This document shows, in pieces, positions 21,475 through 32,344 of a stretch of DNA of 64,000 bases. Source of the DNA: Euonymus europaeus (Eukaryota; Streptophyta; Magnoliopsida; Celastrales; Celastraceae); assembly GCA_963580455.1 (NCBI GenBank), contig OY756958.1:18364501-18428500 (forward strand), in the 5' to 3' direction. The translations under genes were made by a program, and so were the position numbers. The notes beneath the pieces were generated by a model. That model saw only the letters and a program-made list of their open reading frames with translations. It searched no databases and was not told where the DNA came from. The stretch's first letter is position 1. Each line of letters opens with the position of its first letter.

Positions 21475-21886
21475 CTGAAAGTTGATGCTTTAAATAGTTT
21501 AGGGACATATCATTCAATTTACAATAGTTTGCCTCATAGGATGTCTTTGAAGTGCCACATGTGGGCCACACATGATTATTCCTATTCCTATGACAAACTC
21601 AAATTAGGGACAAAAGGGGAGCCTGACAATAGTTGAGGGATGCTTTTAAGAACAAAAAATGTTTAGTGATGAAAATCAAACTAAAAGTATAGTTTAGGGA
21701 CAAGATGCATATTTTTGAGTAAATTGTTGAAATTATGGACTTAATAATCTTGGTCCATTTTAGAAAGCCACATACGACCCATTTAACTACTATGTGATTT
21801 TGTTCGGTGCAGGAAGTTCGGAAGAGATAAACATCGTCTCCTTCACGAATTCAAAAGAACACCGTAGAATTTAATAGAAACCGACT
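21475..21886. other. Unclassified repeat-like DNA upstream of the HSP20 pseudogene
   Basis: 'gtttagggac' occurs at 21497, 21690 and in similar form elsewhere, suggesting an old MITE-like sequence. No terminal repeats could be fixed. No gene. Confidence 0.35.
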
Positions 21887-21940
21887 GAAACTTCATAAAA
21901 AAATTTATGAATTCTCTGTTGATCTTTGGCTATATATTCG
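21887..21940 (+). promoter_or_regulatory. Relic heat-shock promoter: HSE-like motifs and TATA box
   Basis: 'ctgaaacttcat' contains GAAnnTTC, the core of a heat-shock element. A second 'atgaattctc' follows about 20 bases later. A TATA box (ctatatattc) lies near 21931, about 70 bases before the HSP20 ATG at 22004. Order and spacing fit a heat-shock gene promoter. The downstream gene is broken. Confidence 0.5.
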
Positions 21941-22003
21941 CACACACCTACAACTCCATTTTAATATTGGAAATATTCGCAGATCAAATCTTGTTTAGCA
22001 TTA

Positions 22004-22475
22004 ATGGCGCTAATTCTAAGCTTCTTTGGTGGGCGGAGGAGCAACATGTTCGATCCTTTCTCCCTTGACATCTAGAACCCGTTTGAGGGCATCAGCACGG
22101 TTGCAAACATCTCGTCCTCCACTTGTGATACTTTTTCTATAGCGAACATGTAGATCGACTAGAAAGAGACTCTGAAGGCTCACGTATTCATGGTGGATCT
22201 GCTAGGGTTGGATAAAGAGGAGGTGAAAGTGGAGGTTGAAGAAGGTGGAGTCTTGCAAATTAGTGGAGAGAGGAATAGAGAGCACGAGGAGAAGACTGAC
22301 AAGTGGCACCGTGTTGAGAGGAGCAGTGGGAAATTCATAAGGGGGTTCAAGTTTCCTGAGAAAGTGAAATTGGATCAAGTGAAGGCGACGATGGAGAATG
22401 GAGTGATGTCAGTGGTTGTGCCAAAAGCATAACAGAAGAAGCCTGAGGTCAAGAAGTCCATTGATATCTCCGGTT
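22004..22475 (+). pseudogene. Class I small heat-shock protein (HSP20 family), four premature stops
   Basis: The ATG frame starts MALILSFFGGRRSNMFDPFS, the typical class I cytosolic sHSP N-terminus. Without any frameshift it reaches the alpha-crystallin domain: [57 protein letters not shown] and [12 protein letters not shown]. In-frame stops stand where the family has Trp (DIW, IDW), a residue just before ATIDW, and Glu after PKA. The normal end (KKPEVKKSIDISG) follows the last stop. Intact members are about 155 residues; this frame is about the same length, so it is an old full-length copy killed by point mutations. The intact protein would be a heat-induced chaperone forming 12-mers. HSE and TATA remnants upstream support a former gene rather than a processed copy. 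Confidence 0.88.
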
Positions 22476-22616
22476 GTATGTATGTCTTTGTTTCAAGTGT
22501 TTTGCTTTAGCCTACTATGGTGTAGTAGGTGTTTGCATGCAAAGTTTTGTTTTACAAAGTGAAAGTTAGTGGAGTGTAAGGTTTTTGTCTAGATATCAAT
22601 ATATGACTAATGCTAT

Positions 22617-22830
22617 GCTTGGGGGAGGTGTTGGGAGGGGTTCAAAAAAGTGAACTCTTGCTTGATATTTTTAAGTATTGAGAGGGGTTGGGAGGTGTTG
22701 GGAAGGTTTATGTGAGTGAACACCTCCCAACCCTTCATTTTAAGGGGTTGAAAAAGGGGTGTTAGGAAGGGTTCACACCAAGCAAGTGTTCGGAGGGGTT
22801 TGCAAAAACCCAATATCTCTCCCAAACAGA
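22617..22830. mobile_element. MITE-like element with internal hairpin
   Basis: The left end TTGGGGGAGGTGTTGGG and the reverse complement of the right end TTGGGAGAGATATTGGG are similar. An exact 15-base inverted repeat (GGGTTGGGAGGTGTT at 22685-22699 and its complement at 22719-22733) gives a hairpin with a 19-base loop. There is no coding capacity. Superfamily and target duplication could not be settled. Confidence 0.5.
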
Positions 22831-22835
22831 GCCTA

Positions 22836-23949
22836 GTTTGCTTCTATTCCCTATGGCTTCTGCCGGTGATGTTGAACAAATGCTCCCTTCCCCGGTCAGT
22901 GCCGTGCAGATAAATCTTCTCAGTTAGGACGACGATGGTCTCTGCTACATGAACTTGGATCCCAATTCATAACCTCCATAAAAGGATACATATCGCATAA
23001 ACATTAAATATAGCAATTCCTTGTGAGTGTTTGGTAGATCATATTACAACTAAAATGTTTTTTTCTCAGCTCAGTGACTTATAGGCTCTACTCAGTCATG
23101 TTAACACGCACTTCAAAATATTTTTACAATTTTTCCTATTGTCCCTGACTCTCTCACACATTTGTCTTTTTTCTCTCAAAATATATGTTAGATTTTGGAA
23201 AAAATTATATATTTGAACTCAACGGGTAAAGCTCTTTTCAATAAGACCTATATTCGATAACTTTTTTTTCATTAGTAAACTACTTTACATACCCCCAATA
23301 GTAAATTAATACTACACTATCATAAACTTATGCTCTACTAAATACCACACAATTTATTTGACAGCTTATACACTATTAAAACTTACATTATGCCAAACAC
23401 TATCCTTGTCTTGCAACTAGGGGTCAAGACGTGTCAAAGGAAAGTATTTTGCCGAAAAATGTAAAAAAAAAATGTTTGAAGTCACCACCAATTCGATAAA
23501 GTACAGACACTAAAAATAGGGATTACTAATAAAAAATGGGTAGAAGAGTTTATTAAGTGTGAGGAACATGTTACACATTTCACAAACGGTTACCTAGTTG
23601 ATCTATATGTTTTTTTCTTAAAAAAAAAATTTTGCTTGTCCCAATTTATTTTGATGAACTTTCATATATCCAAAAAATCATTTATTGTCAAATTGGTGAA
23701 AAAGATAAATTTAATCTCGAGAAAATGACAACTAATTCTATTTAAACAAATACAAGTATTATTTTGATTTAAAAAGTTAACTCAATTAAAGTCCTTAGAA
23801 TGAGTTGAAAATTATGAAGCCCTCCTCCTAATTGACTTTAACTAATATATATAAATAAATCAAACTTATCATTTATTCTTTTTCGCTTCAATTAGATCTA
23901 TTTCTTCAAATGGAATGTTTTAAAAAATCAATACTTTGAAATTTTTATC
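22836..23949. other. Intergenic, AT-rich, no recognised feature
   Basis: There are no open frames of note and no terminal repeats that I could find. Short tracts such as 'atgtttttttctta' and A8 runs only. Confidence 0.45.
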
Positions 23950-26395
23950 GTCCACTTAAAAGATATAAATGTCATTTAAGAAATTAATTAGTGATGACGT
24001 GGTTGATGGAATTGACAGATTGCAAAATTTTTAAAAAAATAAAGGGAAAATTAGGTTTAGGTTCTAATTTACTAACTCTTAACAGTAAAAGGACAGTTGC
24101 TTTTTTTTATTGTTAAGGTCCAACTGATTTTTAAATTTATTGAATTAAAGACAAAACTTGAAATTACATATTTGTCTAGTGAGGAATCAAGTTGAGGCCG
24201 AAGGCATGGAATCGTCAAGTAAAGACAAATCAAACGTCATTAGTCTTGTCAAGATCTGACATTGAAGCAAAACTAAACAACTGTTGGAAAGTGTTTGGCC
24301 CCAATCTGGTCATTTCTTGTGACAGATCGAGGCGAGACTAGTGTCATTAGATTTGTCTTGATAGGGCAATTCCAAAGTCACTAGTCTCGCCTCAATCTAA
24401 CATCGATAAGCGATTACCCAATAAAAAAAAATTGGTGGTTCTAGAGAGAAACAACACTATACACTTAATGATGATATTATTGGCCCATTATTTAAGCCTT
24501 GCTTTGAGTGTTTCTAGTGGTAAATTTTTTTTGGGTTTAACGAATCATAAATTTCGGGTACAAAACTTGGAACATAAGGTTTTAATAGCGAATTTGGGTT
24601 TTGGTCCGTCAAATAGGAAAAAAGTGGTTCTATATGAAAAAAAGAGTTTAGATCGATTTTGAAGGTTTAAACCTCGGTGTTTAGGACACCCGAGCCCGTT
24701 AAGGTTTAGTAGTTAGGACCATATGATATAATACTTATGACATTTATGATTTTAGTAGCAAATCCGCTCCTTGAGTCTGTTAGAGTTTAGTAAATCCAAG
24801 CCTTAGGGTTCATCACTTGGGACATAGAATTTTATTAATGAATTCGAGCTTTGGGAATGTGGAACAGAGAAAAAGAGATTTCATAAAGATAGTTGATTCT
24901 ATAGAGAAATAAAGCTTTTACAGAAGAAAAAAAACTCTTGCTCTAGCAATATAACAAAAATTGTGATTTCATATTTTTTAGCCTAACTTTTTCGTCTAGG
25001 CATAAGGGTTCATCACTTGAGACATAGGTTTTAGTAGTGAATCTAAGTTTTGGGTCTGTCAAAAATAAAATTTGTATAGAGAAATATATATTTTACAGAG
25101 AAAAATATTTATGCTCTACCAAAAGAACGAAAATTTTCATTGTATGTTTTTTTGGCTTAACTTTTTCATCCGACCACCAAAATGATTGTCGCTAGACTCA
25201 AAAAAAGCACGACTGTGAGAGGAGTAAAGCTCAACCTACAATGACTGAAATGGAGGTTTACCGTCGCCGCAAAGCCACCACAAAGCTTTGGTGACGTCAA
25301 TAGAGTTGGAATTGTACGATCGAAATGAATCTAAAGCCGCCAGTTTCGCCTCGATCTGATGACGGAAACGGTCGGATCGAGGCAGTAAATATTTCCGACT
25401 TTGGAATGTATTTTGCTTCAATCCAACCATTTTTCGGTGGCAAATTGAGGAGAGACCACTGTCATTGGACTCGTCTCAGAGATATGATTCCAACGGTGTT
25501 GATCTTGCTTCAATCAGACGCTGGGAATGAGAGAGATATGATTGTCGACACATTTTGGCCTAGTTAGATGATAGAGTTATTTTTGAAATATTCATCATTT
25601 TGTTCTTATTTATAAGTTTCAAAATGTAGTGGACTTATTTCAAAAGATTGGACTCCTCAAGTCCTATCTTATTTGCCCAAAATTAAACGTTCACCGACGA
25701 AATTATATAAACTACTTGTAATAATGCAGTTTGACATCCTAAGAAAATTTCTAAACACACATGCAGAACATTCAAGAGTCAAAACTCTAAACATGCATAG
25801 TAATTAAAGCACATCTAATTATCTCTAACATGCATACCAAATCTTCTAGCAACCTAAAAATAAATATACTTACTTTTCACTAGTTTACACTACATTATTA
25901 CGTGATTTGGGCCCAAATACAAAGTAAATGAAATTAATATCCTATTCTAGACTCAAAGCCCAAATAACACAAAAGGGCCGAATAATACAAACAACTTTTG
26001 AGAAGCACCAAAATAAAAGAAGTCATTATCAGCCCAAAATACATAGGCCCAAAATAATAAAGCATAAGATCATTGGTGGCCCAAATTCAATAACCCAATA
26101 AACTGCCCGTATCCAAACAAGTATCCATCCCAAAATACACAAACAAATTTCCAAGAAATTTGCAATTTGTGGAAAGCAGAAGTAAAGAAATAAAGAATTG
26201 GATGTCATTTGATATCTTTCTAAAATAGTACTCAAATAAAAAAAAATTCCTCTAACGAAAATCGGAATATCAAATATGCAAGTAAAAATACCTTTAGCAG
26301 ACGTGAACCTTTCCCATACATAAGAAAGAAAAAAAAAACCAATTTATATCTTAATAAACAGATTTTGTATAACAAAAAAAAAGGAGAATTCACCA
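23950..26395 (+). repeat. Left copy of a direct repeat (candidate LTR), interrupted at about 24035-25690
   Basis: 23955-24030 matches 48522-48606 (ttaattagtgatgacgtggt, gaattgacagattgc). 25695-26395 matches 48622-48819 and 49700-50265 (aaattatataaact, catcctaagaaaat, tgggcccaaata, cagcccaaaatac) through a shared 'ttcacca' end. Both copies point the same way and bracket the Tat-type fragments, so they may be the LTRs of that element, or a separate dispersed repeat. No PBS follows the left copy. Confidence 0.55.
24035..25690. other. 1.65-kb segment present in the left repeat copy only
   Basis: It has no counterpart in the right copy, where 'gattttaaaaaatgagc' passes straight to 'atttactcatgaaatt'. 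The interior has diverged repeats of 'gggttcatcacttgggacata' plus 'tagtgaattc..gctttggg' near 24545, 24808 and 25007. It also has a 'cgaggcgagac' motif near 24330. It is likely an inserted element, but no terminal repeats or target duplication could be fixed. Confidence 0.4.
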
Positions 26396-26514
26396 ATAAA
26401 TTCTTTAATGAAAATATGTATTCCATTGAAACCCATCCACATAACACCCACTTTGAGCATGACTATACCACATGAGCAAACCTAGTTCGAGTAAAGACTA
26501 AAGAAGTTTAGAAT

Positions 26515-28125
26515 GTAGGGAGTATTTCTTTAGAAGAATTTAAGAAGCTAGAAAAATGTAAGAGGGCCATGGAAAGATTCAACACCTCTAGAGCATTGAA
26601 TCCAACCAATTTATGCTTAGTAAAGAATCTACAAATACCGCTTGACTTCATACTACAAATGTTCAGCTTATTTGATGGCACAAGAGTTCCACTGAACCAC
26701 CTGACCATGTACTATTGATGTATGCAGCCATATGTAAGCGATGCGAAGGTGCTAGTGCATTATTTTCAAGACAACTTGATCGGAGCAGCCCAAAGGTGGT
26801 TTAATGCGCTTAACCCAACAGTTTCTTCTTGGAAAGATTTAGCAGAAATGTTCATGAACCAATACAATCATAATGAGGAGAAGATTCCTACCATTAATGA
26901 CTTGTAGAACACCATGATGAAAGAGGGTGAAGGTTTCAGAGCATATGCTCACTGTTGAAGAGATTTGGTGGCCTAGATAATCTCACGACTTTCATAGAAA
27001 GATTTATTGAATACCTTCATTGATGATATCAATGAGCCCTATACTTCTAAACTAGCTGGAGGTGTTCATCATGAATTGGCAGATAACATACAGGCGGAGA
27101 GCGAGTTGAATGTTGTATAAAGAGACAAACTTTGCACAATCCAAGTCTAGAAAGACCAAACACATCAAAAGTCGATAAAGACAAGATGACTGAGGTGCAT
27201 TCTGTGAATTTCATTGCACCTTTAGCTGTCTATGGCTCACTCAATTCAAATTATTTCCAAAGGAGCAATACTCCTAGAATGTATAACCTAGGAGCATACT
27301 TTAACCACCCATAAAATACTTATCCACTCCAATACAATACTACTCCTCTGAATAAATACCCCCAATACCCAAACACTTACCAAAACCCTTGTTCAAATTT
27401 TCAGAACCTAAATCTCAATCAATGCCCCCACAACTAAAATACATATAAAACCCTCAACAAATTTCCAGAACCTCAATCCCAATCCTAGACCCAGAAGTCC
27501 AGTTGGGCATTCCGATCCAATCCCAATGACCTATGCTAAATGTTTTACTAAATTGCAAGCATAGCCTGCATAGGGAGTAGTTGCCCCAATTCCTGGTAGG
27601 GTTTACCAGCCTCCATATCCTAGTTGGTACAATCCTACTTCCACATGTTGGTACCATGGATGTGCACTAGGATATTCAACAAAAACATGTTTACAATTTA
27701 AGAGAATAGTATAGGGAATGATCAAGAGAAAATAACTTGACCTTAACGTAATCCATAAGACAAATTTCAATGAAAATCTGTTGCCCAATCATGAGATGGG
27801 AGGGGTGAATTCTGTTGAAGAATTTTATGCTATCAAAAGATGGGTTTCAGAAATATCGATACCATTGGGCGATTTGTTTGTTGTATTGAGGAAATAGAGG
27901 TTGGTTGAAGAAGAGACGATGAACATGAATGCTCAAAATGGATTTTATGATGCAACTAAATTTTGCAAATACCACAAGGAGCATGAAGGTTATGCCATTG
28001 AGAAATGCATTCGTTTTCAAGAGAAAGTACAAGAATTGATGGATTTAAAGAGTTGATGGATTTAAAGAGGATAGTGTTTGAAAAATATGCTCATGTGCCG
28101 GACTTAGGTTTTGTTGGCATATAAC
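26515..28125 (+). pseudogene. Tat-type Ty3/gypsy gag, decayed
   Basis: The gag core is readable: VHYFQDNLIGAAQRWFNAL, SSWKDLAEMFMNQYNHNEEK and, before a stop, DGTRVPLNHLTMYY. Downstream are NPLPNHEMGGVNSVEEF and the distal CCHH-like segment CKYHKEHEGYAIEKCIRFQ. These are features of Tat/Ogre-clade gag. Stops (for example 26715 and 26905) and frame changes disable it. A short duplication 'ttgatggatttaaagag' lies near 28040. The gag ends where a family A LTR piece begins. Confidence 0.75.
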
Positions 28126-28129
28126 AAAT

Positions 28130-28485
28130 AAGAATTATATTTCAGTTATGTAGATATAGCTATTAAAGTTGGATTTTCTTAAATAAGCGACGGTTTGCAA
28201 TATAAGAACAAAGGGTATTCAATGAATGACACTACTTAATTATGACGGTAGAGTTATGAATGTAACTTTAATATTTGTTATTTCGACTAATTTTAATATA
28301 AGATAATAAGCTAGTCAGTTAAAGTGACAGTTATCTTATGCTTATTTACTATATCATCAATCTACCTAAAGTTTATTTGTTTAATATATATATTACTTGG
28401 TTGTAGTGATAGAATGAGATGTAGTGTGGGTAGCGTTCTAGACTATAGGCCTAGGGATTATAGTCATATATGATGGGGCTTTACA
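28130..28485 (+). repeat. Family A LTR 3' fragment
   Basis: 'gtgggtagcgttctagactat' and the end 'gggctttaca' at 28485 match the LTR tails at 41239 and 47161. Only about 355 bp remain. It joins gag on its left and integrase on its right, replacing the RT/RNase H part of the host element. It is probably the scar of an inserted LTR element followed by deletion. Confidence 0.65.
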
Positions 28486-29345
28486 GTGGGGAATGGACAT
28501 CATTTGTCCAGTTGAGCTAAAAGCTTCCAATGAGCATCGTTTCATTTTGGTTGTCATTGATACTTCACCAAGTGGGTGGAGGCCACTTCATATTCAAGTA
28601 TGACAAGTAATGTGGTGATTCAATTTTTGAGAAAATAGATTGCTTGTTGATATGGAATCCCATAAAGAATTATCACTGATAATGACCCAAATTTCAACAG
28701 AAAAATGGTGAAAGATTTCTGTGACCAGTTCAAAGTTAGTCACCATAATTTGATGCCATATCACCCGAAGATGAATGTCACCCGAAAATGAATGGAGTTT
28801 TCAAGAAGGCTAATAAAAATATCAAGAAGATTATTACGAAGATGACGGTGAATAACAAATCTTACTTACACTATATATGGTTACTGGACATCAATACACA
28901 CATTTACAGAAGAGACTCCTTTCTCTTTATTGTATGGAATGAATGCGGTTTAGCCTGTTGAAGTAGAGATGCCATCCCTTCGAGTGGTTTTGGAGGTGGG
29001 ATTGGAAGAATTGGAGTGGATCAAAATGCGATATGAACAATCAAATTTGATCAAAGAGTGAAGATTACAAGCAATCTTCAAAATGCAATTGTATCAAAGA
29101 AGGTTGATGAAAGCACATGATAAAAAAGTACGACCTCACAATTTCAAAGAGGGAGATCTCAAGCTAAAAATGATTTTGCCACATCAAAATTATCACTGAG
29201 AGAAATGGACTTCGAATTATAAGGGACCGTATGTGGTAAACAAGGTTTTTGAAGGAGGGGCATTGATATTAACAAGAATGGATGGAGAAGATTTACCTCA
29301 TCCAGTGAATGTATATGCAGTCAAATGATACTACTAAATAAAAGC
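28486..29345 (+). pseudogene. Tat-type Ty3/gypsy integrase, decayed
   Basis: The core reads WGMDIICPVELKASNEHRFI, VVIDT and, after a frame change, GIPIKNYH plus TDNDPNFNRKMVKDFCDQF, YHPKMN. The C-terminal part follows (LLYGMNAV, PVEVEMPSLRV, FKEGDLKLKMI, NYKGPYVVNKVFEGGALILT). The first two catalytic Asp residues are seen; the Glu region is disturbed by a small duplication near 28770. Several stops make it inactive. It ends a few bases before a GA microsatellite. Confidence 0.8.
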
Positions 29346-29391
29346 TCGCTAGATTGAAAACCCAAAAGGGCAACTAAGCAAAAATTACTAT

Positions 29392-29395
<4 letters not shown>

Positions 29396-29464
<69 letters not shown>
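29396..29464. repeat. Perfect (AG)n microsatellite, 69 bp
   Basis: About 34 uninterrupted AG units. It sits exactly between the plus-strand integrase remnant and the minus-strand RT remnant, so it marks a rearrangement junction. The Ser-Leu repeat frame on the minus strand is an artefact of it. Confidence 0.98.
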
Positions 29465-29467
<3 letters not shown>

Positions 29468-29519
29468 CAACTTTTGGTAATTCATGATCTGATCTTGACC
29501 TTCCTTGGATTTTGCTATA
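29465..29519 (-). pseudogene. RT fragment downstream of the catalytic motif (other half at 47372-48160)
   Basis: The minus strand reads IAKSKEGQDQIMNYQKLF, the block that directly follows the YVDD catalytic motif in Tat-type RT. The preceding part lies at 47372 onward, beyond the copia element. Near-matching pentamers CTATA (29515-29519) and CTATC (47372-47376) flank the copia element. This shows that the RT was split by that insertion. The fragment is cut short by the microsatellite. Confidence 0.82.
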
Positions 29520-30541
29520 TGATAATATGAAATACCTTTGCCAACATGTTAGACAACGCAATATGGAAAAATAAAAGAAAATGAACACCACAATATTAAT
29601 GAGAAAACACCAATGGAAAAAAAATCTCCAGTCCATAAGCGACCAACCTTTAAAGCATTTCACTATATGAGAAAAATCTTACTACCTATCGTTACCTATG
29701 ACTCAATTGTACAACTTGACTCGGCGTATGCTTCAAACCAAATCAACACTCCAATGATGATTTGAAATGCTCATGACTCCTTCAAGAGACTTTGTTGTGG
29801 ATGTAAGATCCAAGTATCCTTCAGGTAACCAGAGCAACAAGTTACATGAGATGTGCAAAATAGTGTTCTGTTTCTTTCTTAGCTGGATCAACTTAAGAAG
29901 GACAAACAAATAGTACTTAATCACTAATAACTCATTCTCTCTTAATTAATACAGACTTGACATGCTCAAAAACCACTCAAAGAGAATAAAACAATAAAAA
30001 CTCGAAGCTCACAAAAATAAGAGCTCTCTTAAACATAAAACTCTCAAAAGCTTTAATACTTTTACTCTATGAGATGTCTCTTTATATAGGCGACCAGTTC
30101 CTCTTGAGATCAAGATAAAATATCGATTATGATTATCTCCATCAGATAATAAACACCCTGGATTAAAATAAACAAAAGAGACGTTTATCTTAATAAAATC
30201 AGTCTAGATAAAATTAGACAAAACAATAGAAGATAAACCTTTATCCAATAGCTGTCCCATAGAGTCCATCTTAATCTCAACTACTCAAGCGATATCTAGA
30301 TGAGGAATTTCGTTTCATTATAATCACCTAAGAGGTATCTCCCAATTAGGAAAAAAAAACATCACAAAGAGACCTCTAAAAATCATATACCACAGTCCTT
30401 GTATACTTAGAGTTCTATAGATACTCAAAGACTGACAGGTCAGGTAACCTAGAGCCTACATGGTAAGCTTACATGTAGTTACATCCTACATCCTAGTCTA
30501 ATCACACAAGTATCACTAATCTTAGAATATGTATCCTAACA
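29520..30541 (-). repeat. Copia 3' LTR
   Basis: 1022 bp, TG...CA. It aligns along its whole length with the 5' LTR, for example 'aatgaacaccacaatattaatgag', 'ggatgtaagatccaagta', 'atgagatgtctctttatatagg' and 'catctagatg'-type blocks. A TATA-like 'tttatatagg' in both LTRs (reverse strand) may mark the element's promoter region. Its uninterrupted site 'catcacaaagagacctct' near 30360 shows what the 5' LTR looked like before the nested insertion. Confidence 0.9.
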
Positions 30542-30660
30542 ATCTCCCCCTTGATACTTGTGTGATCAAAAACACTTATACGAACCAACCCTATGCAGAA
30601 ACTAGAGTTTGAAAACTCTCCCCTTACTCACAGATCCAAACTCTCCCCCTTAATCACTAA
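30542..30660 (-). promoter_or_regulatory. Copia polypurine tract, repeated
   Basis: Directly inside the 3' LTR the minus strand reads ATCAAGGGGGAGATTG. Two more pyrimidine-rich (plus) copies follow: 'actctccccttactc' near 30617 and 'actctcccccttaatc' near 30640. Multiplied PPT motifs upstream of the 3' LTR are a described feature of Sireviruses. The PPT primes plus-strand DNA synthesis. Confidence 0.7.
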
Positions 30661-31329
30661 CTCGCCTTAGTGAAAAAAATAAATATAATCACTCGGAAAT
30701 AGCCTATATTGTAGGACTCATGATTCAACTAGTGAACAATAACCAATCCCTGCATAAAACAATAGTGCCCAAGCACCCAACAGAATATGAGCAAATCAAT
30801 GCCAATAGCATAACCAAAATAGATTGCAAAAATAGCATAACACTTGTTCAACATAACACCTGTTCAACCATCAAAAGGTTCCAAAGTTGTTCAAGACACA
30901 AAGTTGTTCAAGACAAATATAAAAAAATCCAGAAACCATGAAAAACACTAAAACCAATGTTCCAGAACCAAAACAAAATAACCAGACCACCAAAACATCA
31001 AAACATAAACTACTAAATTCTCTACCATCCTTGTTTTTGAAACAAAGAAGTATCAATGATGGCAAGCATGAACCCTAAAACCATTGAGAATGTCATCACA
31101 TTTTGCAACTCTTTTTTGTAGTGTCTCCATTCGGCTGATGAATATCATTGCACTGAATGCTGTGATTAATGCGTTCCATAAGATAGTCCAAGTTGGTGGC
31201 AAGAATATGCTTGGCCTAAGACAACTCTATAAGTCGGGCAGAAACAGTGGCATGGACCTCCTCAACAACTGCAGTTGCAATTGCCAAAATTTTGGCAGGC
31301 AGTGTCTCCAACAATTAAGTAAGCTTGAA

Positions 31330-32340
31330 TACTTAAACTGTCAAAATAGTCACTTGGCCTGTCAAAGTGGTGAGCTGGAGGGGCAGTAACCCGGATAGTA
31401 GGTGAGGAACTGGTAACCTTGACAGAATGAGAACCCTGATGTTGGAAGGGGTAGACTCGGTTTCAAAATTAGACACAAGGAAATCATCCTCATCAGAATC
31501 ATCAAGAGACTTAGCCATTTGGGACTGGCTACGGATCCCTATTTGAGCAGAAATTGGAGGTCTAAGAGTCTGACAATCAGAAGGAATGGTGACCCCTTGG
31601 GAAACAAAGATTTTGGTTAGAATCACACCGTAGGGAAGCTTAAAAGGGCGATTCTTGTAGGTCTTGATAGACATTATTTGATTAAAATCAAAGAAGGCAG
31701 ACACAAAGATTTTCCAGTGAGGATTGCATGAAGCAATTGATTATATCGTTCAATCAACTCTCCATGATGTTCTATTTGTAAAAGAGTGGAACAAATGAAC
31801 ATATTCAAGAGCCTATGACTAGAGCGGAGATACTTGTGAGGCAATTTGTCATTCACAAGTTCAAAATCACCTATACTAAGATAGTGACGATTATCAGACA
31901 GTAGTGGTTCAATGGGTAAAACGAAAAGATCAAAATTAGGCTCTGAAACTAATGGAATATTAAGAATTTCAAAAATCAATGATTTTGAGAAAGAAAATTC
32001 TATGCCATGGACAAACCTAGTGATAACCCCTAATTCTTCATTCTCAATTTCTCTAACAGATAAATTAGCGTAAAATTCCCTAACAAGTGTATGACACGCA
32101 GTACTTGAAAGAGTAGCAATAGGAGACAAAGAAAGAAACAGAAAGACATGAGATAGGTTAGGATCCCTCAACTCTGAAAAATAGAAACTTCATCTCCATG
32201 CTAAGATCCCTATACATTAAATTGATCAGATAAACTGCCTCAACATCAGCACTAGGGAAACGAATCATTGGTTCAACATCACCTCCTTTCATCTTCTTTG
32301 CTTTCTTGGCGCCGGAGGCTGAGCCAGATCCTTTTCATAC
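31330..32340 (-). pseudogene. Env-like third ORF of the copia element
   Basis: The minus strand, from about 32340 down, reads GSASGAKKAKKMKGGDVEPM, then LVREFYANLSVREIENEELG, GIEFSFSKSLIFEILNIPLV, YLRSSHRLLNMFICS and LPYGVILTKIFVSQGV. The AREFYANL-type core and the YGVILTKI block belong to the 'putative plant transposon protein' domain found in the ORF after pol in SIRE/Maximus elements. It lies downstream of RNase H and before the PPT, as expected. A stop near 32170 and a frame change near 31700 break it. An acidic stretch (DDSDEDDF) follows. Despite the label, there is no demonstrated membrane fusion function for this domain, and I see no clear signal peptide. Confidence 0.7.
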
Positions 32341-32344
32341 TCAC

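Noticed and set aside
29388..29663. Minus-strand frame with a long Ser-Leu repeat
   Set aside because: Produced by the (AG)n microsatellite and the adjoining LTR.
31330..32340. The env-like ORF as evidence of an infectious plant retrovirus
   Set aside because: The domain is the plant-transposon-protein type found in Sireviruses. No signal peptide or fusion motif was seen, the frame is broken, and the element's integrase is dead.
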